Part shown: positions 43,230 through 51,968 of the stretch, in pieces
Layout: the number at the start of each line of letters is the position of its first letter
Position numbering within the stretch: the stretch's first letter is position 1
Origin: CAIODY01 sp046051225
GTDB lineage: Bacteria > Bacteroidota > Bacteroidia > Chitinophagales > CAIODY01
Direction of reading: 5' to 3'
NCBI GenBank assembly: GCA_046051225.1
Contig: JBJOOR010000011.1
Span: 67,876-131,875 of the forward strand
DNA length: 64,000 nucleotides
Notes under the pieces: generated by a model
What the model saw: only the letters and a program-made list of their open reading frames with translations
Told to the model about the DNA's origin: nothing
The model's database searches: none
Translations under genes and position numbers: made by a program

Positions 43230-45656
43230 ATGACACAAATCTCATCTCATCTTACTTGGATAATACCAATTTTTGGTATCATCGCTTTAATCTATACAGC
43301 TATTAAAAGTAGCTGGGTAACTAAACAAGATGCTGGCAACGACCGCATGAAAGAAATCAGCACTTATATTGCCGAAGGTGCAATGGCGTTTTTAAAAGCC
43401 GAGTATAAAGTGTTGGGCTACTTTGTTGTAATCGCCGCTATCCTTCTAGCAGTAATGGGTTACAGCGATGCTGGCAGCAGTTGGGTAATTGCAATTGCAT
43501 TTATCATTGGTGCTGTATTTAGTGCTTGCGCTGGTTTTATCGGTATGAAAATAGCAACTAAAGCAAACGTAAGAACTGCACAAGCGGCTCGTACTTCTTT
43601 ATCAAAAGCATTAGCTGTATCATTTGGTGGTGGCAGCGTAATGGGAATGGGTGTGGCAGGTTTAGCAGTATTAGGTTTAGGTGGTTTGTTTGTTGTGTTG
43701 AAACATTTCTTTGCACCCGGTGCAGCAGTAGGTTCTGACGAAATGAAACGCACGATTGAAGTATTAACAGGCTTCTCATTAGGTGCTGAATCAATCGCAT
43801 TATTTGCTCGTGTAGGTGGTGGAATTTATACAAAAGCTGCCGATGTTGGAGCTGATTTAGTAGGAAAAGTTGAAGCTGGTATTCCTGAAGATGATCCTCG
43901 TAATCCTGCCACTATTGCTGATAACGTAGGTGATAACGTAGGTGATGTGGCAGGTATGGGTGCTGATTTGTTCGGTTCTTATGTGGCAACTGTATTAGCT
44001 ACAATGGTATTAGGAAGAGAAACAATTTCGAACGATAATTTCGGTGGAATGGCTCCAATCTTATTGCCGATGTTGATTGCTGGTTTAGGTATTATTTTCT
44101 CGATGATAGGAACTTTATTTGTAAGAGTAAGCGATGATGGAAAAGCTACACCTGCTAAAGTGCAAATGGCTTTAAACTATGGTAACTGGGGTTCGATGGC
44201 TATTACAGCTGTTGTTTCTTATTTCGTTGTAAAATGGATGTTGCCTTCTACTATGGAATTGAGAGGTTTTGTATTTACACCTAACAGAGTATTCGCTGCA
44301 ATTATGGTTGGTTTAGGCGTTGGTACTTTAATGAGTATCATCACTGAATATTATACAGCCATGGGCAAACGCCCAGTGTTGAGCATCATTCGTCAATCAG
44401 CAACAGGTTCTGCAACTAATATTATCGGTGGATTATCAGTAGGTATGGAATCTACAGCCATGCCAATCATTGTGTTGGCAGGTGGTATTTTCGGTTCTTA
44501 TTTATGTGCAGGTTTATATGGTGTGGCTATCGCTGCTGCTGGTATGATGGCAACAACGGCTATGCAATTAGCTATTGATGCTTTTGGACCAATTGCTGAT
44601 AACGCTGGTGGTATTGCCGAAATGAGTGAATTGCCTGCTGATGTTCGTGAGAAAACAGATATTTTAGATGCCGTTGGTAACACCACAGCAGCTTCGGGCA
44701 AAGGCTTTGCCATTGCTTCTGCTGCTTTAACAGCATTAGCATTGTTTGCTGCATTCGTTGGTATTGCAGGCATTGATGGCATTGATATTTACAAAGCCGA
44801 TGTATTGGCTGGTTTGTTTGTGGGTGGTATGATTCCATTCTTATTCAGTTCATTTGCTATTGCAGCCGTTGGTCGTGCAGCTATGGCAATGGTAGAAGAA
44901 GTTCGTCGTCAGTTCCGTGAAATACCAGGCATTATGGAAGGAAAAGGCAAACCCGAATACGATAAATGTGTAGCCATTTCTACCAAAGCATCACTTCGTG
45001 AAATGATGATTCCGGGCGCAATTGCGTTGTCAATGCCTTTGATTATTGGTTTCGGTTTTGGTCCCGAAGTATTGGGTGGTTTCTTAGCAGGTGCAACGGT
45101 TTGTGGTGTATTGATGGGGATGTTCCAAAACAACGCTGGCGGTGCTTGGGATAATGCTAAAAAATCTTTTGAAAAAGGGGTAAACATCAATGGTGAAATG
45201 TTCTACAAAAAATCTGAACCACACAAAGCTTCAGTAACTGGTGATACAGTAGGTGACCCTTTCAAAGATACATCTGGCCCTTCGATGAATATCTTAATCA
45301 AATTGATGAGTATTGTGGCGTTGGTAATTGCACCAACATTAGCGCATATCTACCACGATAAAATTGAACATAGCAGAGAAGTGAAAATGGAACAATTACA
45401 AAGCAAAATGGGTGGTGGCGAATGTCATGAAATGAAAGGTCATTGTGGCGAAGAAATGGATTCAACTGCTTGTCCGTACTCACATGGACAATGCAATGGT
45501 GCAATGGAATGCGATTCAGCTTGCATGGCTAAGATGGGTTGCAAAACCAAAGAAGAATGTATGGCAAAAATGCAAATGATGGCTGATAGCACACGAGCTG
45601 GCAGAATGCATCATTGCTGCAAGAAAGGTGCAGAAGAAATGAGTGGTGGAAAATAA
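43230..45656 (+). CDS. hppA: Ion-translocating membrane pyrophosphatase with Cys/Met/His-rich C-terminal tail
   Basis: This enzyme uses pyrophosphate hydrolysis to pump H+ and/or Na+ across the membrane. About 16 helices span residues 1-705. The pyrophosphate site is clear in GGGIYTKAADVGADLVGKVE and DNVGDNVGDVAGMGADLFG. GNTTAASGKG has Ala at the position that is Lys in potassium-independent enzymes, so a K+-dependent enzyme is expected; Na+ versus H+ cannot be settled by reading. After the last helix a ~100-residue tail (706-808) carries ten Cys (from residue ~729), many Met and several His (GCKTKEECMAKMQMM, MHHCCKKG). Such a tail is not part of the family and suggests a metal-binding domain. 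Confidence 0.93.
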   Translation: MTQISSHLTWIIPIFGIIALIYTAIKSSWVTKQDAGNDRMKEISTYIAEGAMAFLKAEYKVLGYFVVIAAILLAVMGYSDAGSSWVIAIAFIIGAVFSACAGFIGMKIATKANVRTAQAARTSLSKALAVSFGGGSVMGMGVAGLAVLGLGGLFVVLKHFFAPGAAVGSDEMKRTIEVLTGFSLGAESIALFARVGGGIYTKAADVGADLVGKVEAGIPEDDPRNPATIADNVGDNVGDVAGMGADLFGSYVATVLATMVLGRETISNDNFGGMAPILLPMLIAGLGIIFSMIGTLFVRVSDDGKATPAKVQMALNYGNWGSMAITAVVSYFVVKWMLPSTMELRGFVFTPNRVFAAIMVGLGVGTLMSIITEYYTAMGKRPVLSIIRQSATGSATNIIGGLSVGMESTAMPIIVLAGGIFGSYLCAGLYGVAIAAAGMMATTAMQLAIDAFGPIADNAGGIAEMSELPADVREKTDILDAVGNTTAASGKGFAIASAALTALALFAAFVGIAGIDGIDIYKADVLAGLFVGGMIPFLFSSFAIAAVGRAAMAMVEEVRRQFREIPGIMEGKGKPEYDKCVAISTKASLREMMIPGAIALSMPLIIGFGFGPEVLGGFLAGATVCGVLMGMFQNNAGGAWDNAKKSFEKGVNINGEMFYKKSEPHKASVTGDTVGDPFKDTSGPSMNILIKLMSIVALVIAPTLAHIYHDKIEHSREVKMEQLQSKMGGGECHEMKGHCGEEMDSTACPYSHGQCNGAMECDSACMAKMGCKTKEECMAKMQMMADSTRAGRMHHCCKKGAEEMSGGK

Positions 45657-45686
45657 TTTTCAGTAATTTACTTATACCTGACAAAT

Positions 45687-45728
45687 AAAAAAAGCGAAGC
45701 AACTTAAATGTGGCTTCGCTTTTTTTTA
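45687..45728. terminator. Terminator downstream of hppA
   Basis: AAGCGAAGC pairs with GCTTCGCTT across a 12-base loop, with A7 on the left and T8 on the right. Confidence 0.88.
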
Positions 45729-45845
45729 CTTATTACTTATAAAAAAATGATACAAAACCTTAGCAAAAAGAAAATATTACTCTGCTTCATAAAAATTAAT
45801 ACAACACCATAATTCCAAAAATATTTTCGGCTTAATTTTAGTTAG

Positions 45846-45853
45846 TAGATTTG
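45846..45853 (+). promoter_or_regulatory. -7 element for the secreted protein gene at 45976
   Basis: TAGATTTG matches TAnnTTTG. With the start at 45976 it implies a leader of about 120 bases. Confidence 0.4.
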
Positions 45854-45975
45854 TATTCTAAATTCCACAATTCATTTTTATGATAAAAATATACTTCGTC
45901 ACAAATTGTTTTTTTTCAACCTCATCCTACCCTCTCTCCAATGAATACGGAGTGTTCAACCTTCAAAGAAGAATA

Positions 45976-46845
45976 ATGAATTTCCGAAAAGGTATATTCA
46001 TTATATTGCTATGCAGCTTATTTACTTTTGAAGCTTTGGCACAAAGCAATCAACAAATAAAACGTAGTTCTAACAATAACAGGAGTTCGGGTAATTCGAC
46101 TAATACATCTACCAATAATAGTGGTTCAAATTCGGGTACATCCGAAGGAAATGGAAATTACAGTTCGGGGCATTCATCATCGCCATCGTTTCAAAATAAT
46201 GGTGGCAATTGCGATGCTGCTTGTTTAGAAATGGGTTGCAATATTACCTTACAACTATTACCAGTATTGATAGATTGGCAAAAAAAACGATTAGCCAAAG
46301 CCGATGAAATAGGCAGAATAATCAGCTTTAAAGGCGAAGGAATTATTAGCGCCAATACATCGCCATATTTTATTGCTCAACCACAAATAAGCGGCACATG
46401 GGGTTTGTTGGGTTCAAGCATTAGGTATTATGCAGCGGTAGATAAATCGGGCGATTTATACAACACTTTAGATTGGCAAATAATAGAATTGAATTTTGTG
46501 CAAACAAAAAATTTTGATTTAAAAATTGGTACTGGCGTAATGAAAGAATTGTTTAGCAACAGAGCTTATTGGGAAAACACAATGGCGGCTGCATTTTATT
46601 CTGAAACATATCCAAGATTAAAACTAAATACCACATTTAGATATGCCAGCGATGGCTACGAATGGGCTAAATATGTGCCTCGGATAGAACTAAATACTAA
46701 ATTTCAATATGATATTTATCGAACTAATAAATGGAATTGGGGCGTTGAAACAGGTATTATTTATGGTTCGAATTTTGGCGTAGAAATTTGGGGTATACAA
46801 GCAGGTATTTATTATCAAACACATCGTTTACAAAATGCTAAGTAG
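45976..46845 (+). CDS. Secreted protein of unknown function, Ser/Asn-rich N-terminal region
   Basis: From the ATG at 45976 the protein has 289 residues: a signal peptide (~1-23, ending EALAQS), a low-complexity Ser/Asn/Gly linker (~25-75), two Cys in GNCDAACLEMGC, then a beta-rich domain (for example DWQIIELNFVQ and GVETGIIYGSNFG) resembling a small beta-barrel. An ATG at 45880 in the same frame would put 32 residues before the signal and is less likely. No family recognised. Confidence 0.7.
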   Translation: MNFRKGIFIILLCSLFTFEALAQSNQQIKRSSNNNRSSGNSTNTSTNNSGSNSGTSEGNGNYSSGHSSSPSFQNNGGNCDAACLEMGCNITLQLLPVLIDWQKKRLAKADEIGRIISFKGEGIISANTSPYFIAQPQISGTWGLLGSSIRYYAAVDKSGDLYNTLDWQIIELNFVQTKNFDLKIGTGVMKELFSNRAYWENTMAAAFYSETYPRLKLNTTFRYASDGYEWAKYVPRIELNTKFQYDIYRTNKWNWGVETGIIYGSNFGVEIWGIQAGIYYQTHRLQNAK

Positions 46846-46861
46846 ATTAAATAAAAACATT

Positions 46862-46869
46862 TACATTTG
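46862..46869 (+). promoter_or_regulatory. -7 element for the amino-acid dehydrogenase gene
   Basis: TACATTTG followed by CA matches TAnnTTTG and lies 23 bases before the ATG. Confidence 0.5.
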
Positions 46870-46892
46870 CAGCCTTAAAAAAAATCAACACC

Positions 46893-47993
46893 ATGGAAAA
46901 TGTAGCTGTTTCGACACCTTCAAATTCAACTCAATTATTTGATCAAATATCAACTAATAGTCATGAGCAAGTAACATTTTGCTATGACAAAGCAAGTGGC
47001 TTAAAATCTATCATTGCTATTCATAATACCACATTGGGGCCAGCTTTAGGTGGCACTCGTTTTTGGAATTATGCTAACGATGCCGATGCCATAAAAGATG
47101 TATTGCGCCTATCTCGTGGTATGACTTATAAAGCCGCCATTAGTGGTTTAAATTTAGGTGGTGGTAAAGCCGTAATCATTGGCAACTCTGCTACCGATAA
47201 AAGCGAAGCTTTATGGCGTAGATATGGCAAATTTGTAAACAGCTTAGGCGGTAAATATATTACTGCTGAAGATGTGGGTACAAACAAAGAAGACATGGAA
47301 TACATTGCCATGGAAACAAAGCACGTAACAGGTATTCCTGAATATATGGGCGGCAGCGGCGATCCATCGCCAGTTACTGCGTTAACTACATTTTTAGGCA
47401 TGAAAGCCGCAGCTAAAAAAGCTTATGGCAACGATTCGTTAAGCGGTAAAACAGTGGCTGTACAAGGCGCTGGGCATGTAGCAGCTTATTTAGTTGAAAT
47501 GTTGGTGAATGATGGTGCCTCTGTAGTAATTACAGATATTGCTACCGAAAAAGTAAAAACCTTACAAACTAAATATGGTATTAAGGCTGTTGAGCCCGAT
47601 GCTATTTATGATGTAAAAATGGATATTTATGCACCATGTGCAATGGGCGCTACGGTAAACGATGCTACTTTAAAACGTTTAAAATGCGCTATCATAGCTG
47701 GTTGTGCCAATAATCAATTAGAAGATGAAATAATTCATGGCAAACAAGTTACAGATATGGGCATTTTATATGCACCCGATTTTTTAATCAACTCGGGTGG
47801 ATTAATAAATGTATATGCTGAATTGCAAGGCTATAATCGTGAACGTGCCATGGGCAAAGCCAACAAAGTATATGGTTTAACTTTAGATATTTTTAATACA
47901 GCCGAAAAAGAAGGAATAACATCCCATAAAGCAGCATTGGTATTAGCCGAAAAGCGTATTGCCGAAATAGCAAAATTGAAATCAACTTTATAA
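46893..47993 (+). CDS. Leucine/glutamate-type amino-acid dehydrogenase
   Basis: Oxidative deamination of a branched-chain amino acid or glutamate with NAD(P)+ is expected. The 366 residues and motifs (ALGGTRFWNY, the catalytic-Lys region AISGLNLGGGKAVIIG, dinucleotide loop VAVQGAGHVAAYLVE) fit leucine dehydrogenase, shorter than the ~450-residue glutamate dehydrogenases. Substrate choice among Leu, Val, Phe and Glu is not certain from reading. It is a single-gene unit, ended by the hairpin at 48001. Confidence 0.88.
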   Translation: MENVAVSTPSNSTQLFDQISTNSHEQVTFCYDKASGLKSIIAIHNTTLGPALGGTRFWNYANDADAIKDVLRLSRGMTYKAAISGLNLGGGKAVIIGNSATDKSEALWRRYGKFVNSLGGKYITAEDVGTNKEDMEYIAMETKHVTGIPEYMGGSGDPSPVTALTTFLGMKAAAKKAYGNDSLSGKTVAVQGAGHVAAYLVEMLVNDGASVVITDIATEKVKTLQTKYGIKAVEPDAIYDVKMDIYAPCAMGATVNDATLKRLKCAIIAGCANNQLEDEIIHGKQVTDMGILYAPDFLINSGGLINVYAELQGYNRERAMGKANKVYGLTLDIFNTAEKEGITSHKAALVLAEKRIAEIAKLKSTL

Positions 47994-48000
47994 TTTTTTT

Positions 48001-48044
48001 AAAAGTCAATGGTGTATTTTAATGATTCATCATTGACTTTTTTT
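48001..48044. terminator. Terminator downstream of the amino-acid dehydrogenase gene
   Basis: AAAAGTCAATG pairs with CATTGACTTTT across about 19 bases, followed by T residues. Confidence 0.8.
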
Positions 48045-48096
48045 ATGTACTTATAGTACCAAAGTTTTAGTAACAAAAGTTCTTAAAAATAAATAA

Positions 48097-49023
48097 ATGT
48101 ATAGCCGTCGGAATCTAAGAATTAAAGTAATGCAGGCATTGTATTCTCATTTACAAAATCCTGCAAAAGATATAAACGTGATTGTAAAATGGTTGCAACA
48201 AAGTATCGAACAATCGGATAAATTATATCTACTAAATTTATACTTCTGCATTCGTGTAGCCGAATACAGTAAAGATGATGAGCAAGTACAAGCATCAAAA
48301 TTTTTATTAACCGATGAAGAGAAGAAAGTAAACACATCTATTTATAGCAATGCATTTGTAAATGGTTTTTTAAAAGAAAACGATTATTCAGTATTTGTTG
48401 AAAAACAAAAACCTCATCTACAAGTTGATGACGATATTATTCGCAAAATTTATTTAGAATTAAAAAACGCCGAACCTTACAAAAAATTTGTAGCCGAAAA
48501 CACAGGAAGCACAAAAGAAGTGCAAGCAATTTTCAATTATTTATATGGCGAAATAATTTATAAAAGCGAATTGTTTCATTCGCTGATGGAAGAATTATTT
48601 CCAGGATGGATGGATGAACAAACATTTATTCATAAACGAATTGATATGGCTTTTAAAACAGGCAAAATAGAAATGGCTGATTTAAAACAAGATGAAGCCA
48701 TAAAATTTGCTTACGAATTAATAGACAAAACATATTATTGCGAAAACGAACTAACCGAATTAATTAAGCCAAAGCTTAGAAACTGGGATGCGGATAGGCT
48801 TGCAGCCGTTGATTTAATTTTAATAAAATTAGCTTTATGCGAAATATTATATTTTGAAAATGTGCCAGTAAAAGTTTCTATCAACGAGTACATTGATATT
48901 TCAAAATTATACAGCACACCCAAAAGCAAAGATTTTGTAAACGGAATAGTTGATAAAATTAAAAATGAATTACTTCGAGATGGTAAAATTCAAAAAGCTG
49001 GTAGAGGATTGATAAATGATTAA
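48097..49023 (+). CDS. nusB: Transcription antitermination factor NusB
   Basis: NusB binds the boxA RNA with NusE and supports rRNA transcription. The 308-residue protein is the long Bacteroidota form: a typical opening (SRRNLRIKVMQALYSHLQN), a variable middle part and the NusB core in the last ~120 residues (NWDADRLAAVDLILIKLALC, PVKVSINEYIDISKLYSTPK, FVNGIVDKI). It is ended by a strong bidirectional hairpin. Confidence 0.92.
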   Translation: MYSRRNLRIKVMQALYSHLQNPAKDINVIVKWLQQSIEQSDKLYLLNLYFCIRVAEYSKDDEQVQASKFLLTDEEKKVNTSIYSNAFVNGFLKENDYSVFVEKQKPHLQVDDDIIRKIYLELKNAEPYKKFVAENTGSTKEVQAIFNYLYGEIIYKSELFHSLMEELFPGWMDEQTFIHKRIDMAFKTGKIEMADLKQDEAIKFAYELIDKTYYCENELTELIKPKLRNWDADRLAAVDLILIKLALCEILYFENVPVKVSINEYIDISKLYSTPKSKDFVNGIVDKIKNELLRDGKIQKAGRGLIND

Positions 49024-49040
49024 CCTATAAGTTTTAAAAT

Positions 49041-49073
49041 AAAAAAGGCTGTTACATGGTAACAGCCTTTTTT
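49041..49073. terminator. Perfect 15 bp stem terminator between nusB and ettA
   Basis: AAAAAAGGCTGTTAC, ATG, GTAACAGCCTTTTTT is a perfect inverted repeat between convergent genes and can serve both directions. Confidence 0.95.
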
Positions 49074-49114
49074 ATTTTAAAACAATTATGTCAAGACGCT
49101 TAATTTATATTTGA

Positions 49115-50809
49115 TTAAACAACCAATTTCTTATACCTAAATTTCTTAAACGCATTTTCACCCAAACGTTGTTTTTTATTCTCTTCGTAATCGCTGAACG
49201 AACCTTCAAAAAAATACACATTGCCTTCGCCTTCAAATGCTAAAATGTGTGTGCAAATTCTATCCAAAAACCATCTATCATGGCTGATGACAACAGCACA
49301 ACCACCATAGTTTTCCAATGCTTCTTCTAATGCACGAAGTGTGTTTACATCAATATCATTCGTAGGTTCATCGAGCAATAAAACATTGGCTTCTTTCTTT
49401 AAAGTAATCGCCAAATGCAAACGATTTCTTTCACCACCTGATAAAACTGCAATCTTTTTTTGTTGGTCGTTTCCATTAAAATTAAATTTAGAAACGTAAG
49501 CACGGCTGTTGATTCGATGCTTTCCAACTTCGATAAATTCTAAATCATCGCTGATGGTTTGCCACACCGTTTTTTCTTTATCCATGTCGGTATGATGTTG
49601 GTCAACATAACTCACTTTCACGGTTTCACCTACGTCAAACGAGCCAGCATCGGGCTTTTCCATTCCCAAAATCAATCGGAACAAAGTTGTTTTACCTGCG
49701 CCATTTGGTCCAATGATGCCTACAATGCCGCCTTGAGGTAAAGCAAAATTCAAATCTTCAAACAATACTTTATCGCCAAAAGATTTTTTTACACCATGCG
49801 CTTCGATAACTTTTGTTCCCAATCGTGGCCCTGGTGGAATGTAGATTTCTAATTTTTCTTCTCTGTCATTTCCTTCTTCGCTTGCCATTTTTTCGTAGTT
49901 AGCCAAACGAGCTTTACTCTTTGCCTGACGGGCTTTCGGAGCCATTCGCACCCATTCCAATTCTCGTTCTAATATTTTCTTGCGCTTCGATTCTACTTTT
50001 TCTTCGGCTGCTAATCTTGCAGATTTTTGCTCTAACCAACTCGTATAATTTCCTTTGTATGGTATGCCTTCGCCTCTATCTAATTCCAAAATCCATTTGG
50101 CTACATTGTCCAAAAAGTATCTATCATGCGTAATACAAATTACTGTTCCTTTGTATTGTTCTAAATGTTTTTCCAACCACAAAATTGATTCGGCATCCAA
50201 GTGATTCGTTGGTTCATCTAACAATAGAATATCTGGTTCTTGTAAAAGCAATCTGCACAATGCAACACGGCGCAATTCGCCACCACTCAAGGTTTTGATA
50301 GATGAATCGCCATCAGGAACTTGCAAAGCATCCATTGCTCTTTCTAAAATTGTATCAATTTCCCAACCATTAGCCGCTTCAATTTTATCTTGTAAATTGC
50401 CTTGACGATTCAGCAATTTATCCATCTCTTCATCGCTCATTGGTTCAGCAAATTTGTTGCTGATTTCTTCGTATTCTTTCAGCATATCAAAGATTTCTTT
50501 TTTGCCTTCGCGAATGATTTCGATGACAGTCTTGTTTTCATCCAAATGCGGTTCTTGTTCTAAATATCCAACCGAATAATCATTTTTTTTGAACTCAATT
50601 TTGCCTTGAAAATTTTGGTCGATACCAGCTATCAACTTTAACAGCGTTGACTTTCCGCTACCATTCAAACCAATGATACCAATTTTTGCACCGTAATAAA
50701 ACGACAAATAAATGTTGTTCAGAATAGTTTTATTCGGTGGAATTATTTTGCTCACACCCACCATCGAAAAGATGACCTGTGTGGATGCTGCGTTGTTATT
50801 ATCTGCCAT
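49115..50809 (-). CDS. ettA: Energy-dependent translational throttle protein (ABC-F)
   Basis: EttA binds the ribosomal E site and gates elongation according to ATP/ADP. The 564 residues contain two ABC ATPase domains: Walker A GLNGSGKST (~46) and GPNGAGKTT (~361), signatures LSGGELRRVALCRLL and LSGGERNRLHLAITL, and Walker B LLLDEPTNHLDAES and LLLDEPTNDIDVNT. The inter-domain linker rich in Glu/Arg/Lys is present and no membrane segment is seen. The N-terminus (IFSMVGVSKIIPPNKTIL) and the length favour EttA over other ABC-F proteins. Confidence 0.94.
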   Translation of the reverse strand: MADNNNAASTQVIFSMVGVSKIIPPNKTILNNIYLSFYYGAKIGIIGLNGSGKSTLLKLIAGIDQNFQGKIEFKKNDYSVGYLEQEPHLDENKTVIEIIREGKKEIFDMLKEYEEISNKFAEPMSDEEMDKLLNRQGNLQDKIEAANGWEIDTILERAMDALQVPDGDSSIKTLSGGELRRVALCRLLLQEPDILLLDEPTNHLDAESILWLEKHLEQYKGTVICITHDRYFLDNVAKWILELDRGEGIPYKGNYTSWLEQKSARLAAEEKVESKRKKILERELEWVRMAPKARQAKSKARLANYEKMASEEGNDREEKLEIYIPPGPRLGTKVIEAHGVKKSFGDKVLFEDLNFALPQGGIVGIIGPNGAGKTTLFRLILGMEKPDAGSFDVGETVKVSYVDQHHTDMDKEKTVWQTISDDLEFIEVGKHRINSRAYVSKFNFNGNDQQKKIAVLSGGERNRLHLAITLKKEANVLLLDEPTNDIDVNTLRALEEALENYGGCAVVISHDRWFLDRICTHILAFEGEGNVYFFEGSFSDYEENKKQRLGENAFKKFRYKKLVV

Positions 50810-50834
50810 ATAATTTAAAATAATTTTTGAGGCG

Positions 50835-50842
50835 CAAATGTA
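50835..50842 (-). promoter_or_regulatory. -7 element for ettA
   Basis: On the minus strand TACATTTG followed by C matches TAnnTTTG and lies 25 bases before the ATG. Confidence 0.5.
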
Positions 50843-50893
50843 AGATTAAGATTGATTAAATTAAAACTTGTTGATGCTATACAATAAATTAAT

Positions 50894-51916
50894 TTATATA
50901 GTTTTTAATTTACTCAAAGCCTGTAAGGCTTCTCTAAAATTATTGCGCAATTTTAAAGCAGACTCAAAATCTTTTATAGCTTCAGTTTTATTATTTCTTT
51001 TTTGCCAACATAATCCTCTCATGTAAAATGCATCAGCGCTGGTTGGTGAAATATTGATGGCTAAATTAAAATGATTAAATGCCCGTTCCATCGAATCCAT
51101 ATTAAAATATACACAACCTAAATTATAAACAGGTTGTACTTCTTCGGGTGTTTTTAAAATCATTTTTTTATAAATGGTAATTGTTTTTTTGTAGTCGCCA
51201 TATTGTTGATATAACATTGCCAAAGCGTAATTACCTTCATACTTACTGCTATCAATTCGCAACGCATTTTGTAAATATTTTTCAGCTAAATTTTTATTTC
51301 GATACATGTTTAATAATCCTAATTGCATGTATGCATTATAATTATCGGGGTTATTATCGGCAGCTACTTTAAACAAGGTTAAAGCTTTTATGGTATCCGA
51401 TTTTTCTTTCCAAACCATGCCTTGTAAGAAATAAGCATCCGAGTTGGTTTGATCAACCGCTAATACCGAATTGGTTTCTGTAATTACTGCATCATACTCT
51501 TTTAAATATAAATATGTTTTAGCTAATTTAAAAGCTAATTCCCTATTCGTAGGTTCAATTTTTTTAGCTTTTTGTAAATACTGTAATGCTACTTTAATAA
51601 AACGAGCATCAATATTTATATCGGCAAATGTAAGATAGTAAGCAGTTTTGGTAGAATCCAATTCAATAGCTTTATGCAAATCAGCAGCGGCTAATGTAAG
51701 TTGATGCATTTGATAAAACACATTTCCTCTTGAAAAATACAATTCGGCATCAGTAGGATTTTTGCTTATTTGCTTGCTCATACTTTCAACTGTTTTATCA
51801 ATCTTTGATAAGGAATCAATAACAGATTGATATTTTGAATCTGCATTATTTTTGTTACCAAATTTGCAAGATGAAAATGCAATAAGCAAAATAAAAAAGA
51901 TGGCTTTAAAGTACAT
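50894..51916 (-). CDS. TPR-repeat lipoprotein
   Basis: A 340-residue protein with a lipoprotein signal (FFILLIAFSSC, Cys about residue 17) and about seven TPR units (~55-335; for example LYFSRGNVFYQMHQLTLAA and AFYMRGLCWQKRNNKTEAIK). TPRs mediate protein contacts; the partner is unknown. It has its own promoter element and lies between ettA and an MFS gene, all on the minus strand. Confidence 0.85.
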   Translation of the reverse strand: MYFKAIFFILLIAFSSCKFGNKNNADSKYQSVIDSLSKIDKTVESMSKQISKNPTDAELYFSRGNVFYQMHQLTLAAADLHKAIELDSTKTAYYLTFADINIDARFIKVALQYLQKAKKIEPTNRELAFKLAKTYLYLKEYDAVITETNSVLAVDQTNSDAYFLQGMVWKEKSDTIKALTLFKVAADNNPDNYNAYMQLGLLNMYRNKNLAEKYLQNALRIDSSKYEGNYALAMLYQQYGDYKKTITIYKKMILKTPEEVQPVYNLGCVYFNMDSMERAFNHFNLAINISPTSADAFYMRGLCWQKRNNKTEAIKDFESALKLRNNFREALQALSKLKTI

Positions 51917-51936
51917 ATTGTAAATAATTATTGAGG

Positions 51937-51968
51937 CAAAGCTAATCTACTCTTCTACATAATTCAAA
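51937..51968 (-). promoter_or_regulatory. Promoter of the TPR lipoprotein gene (-33 and -7)
   Basis: On the minus strand TTTG (51965-51968), 20 bases, then TAGCTTTG (51937-51944) followed by CC. Spacing and sequence fit the Bacteroidota consensus; the -33 part lies in the end of the MFS gene. Confidence 0.55.

Larger units (their letters stand above)
45657..45975. other. Gene-free stretch with terminator, promoter and pyrimidine-rich segment
   Basis: Contains the terminator at 45687-45728, a -7 element at 45846 and a pyrimidine-rich stretch (CCTCATCCTACCCTCTCTCC near 45919-45940). An in-frame ATG at 45880 would extend the next gene through this stretch but gives no signal peptide. Confidence 0.65.

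Noticed and set aside
43558..45504. Several open frames antisense to the pyrophosphatase gene
   Set aside because: They are shadows of a strongly biased membrane-protein gene with no start or family signals.
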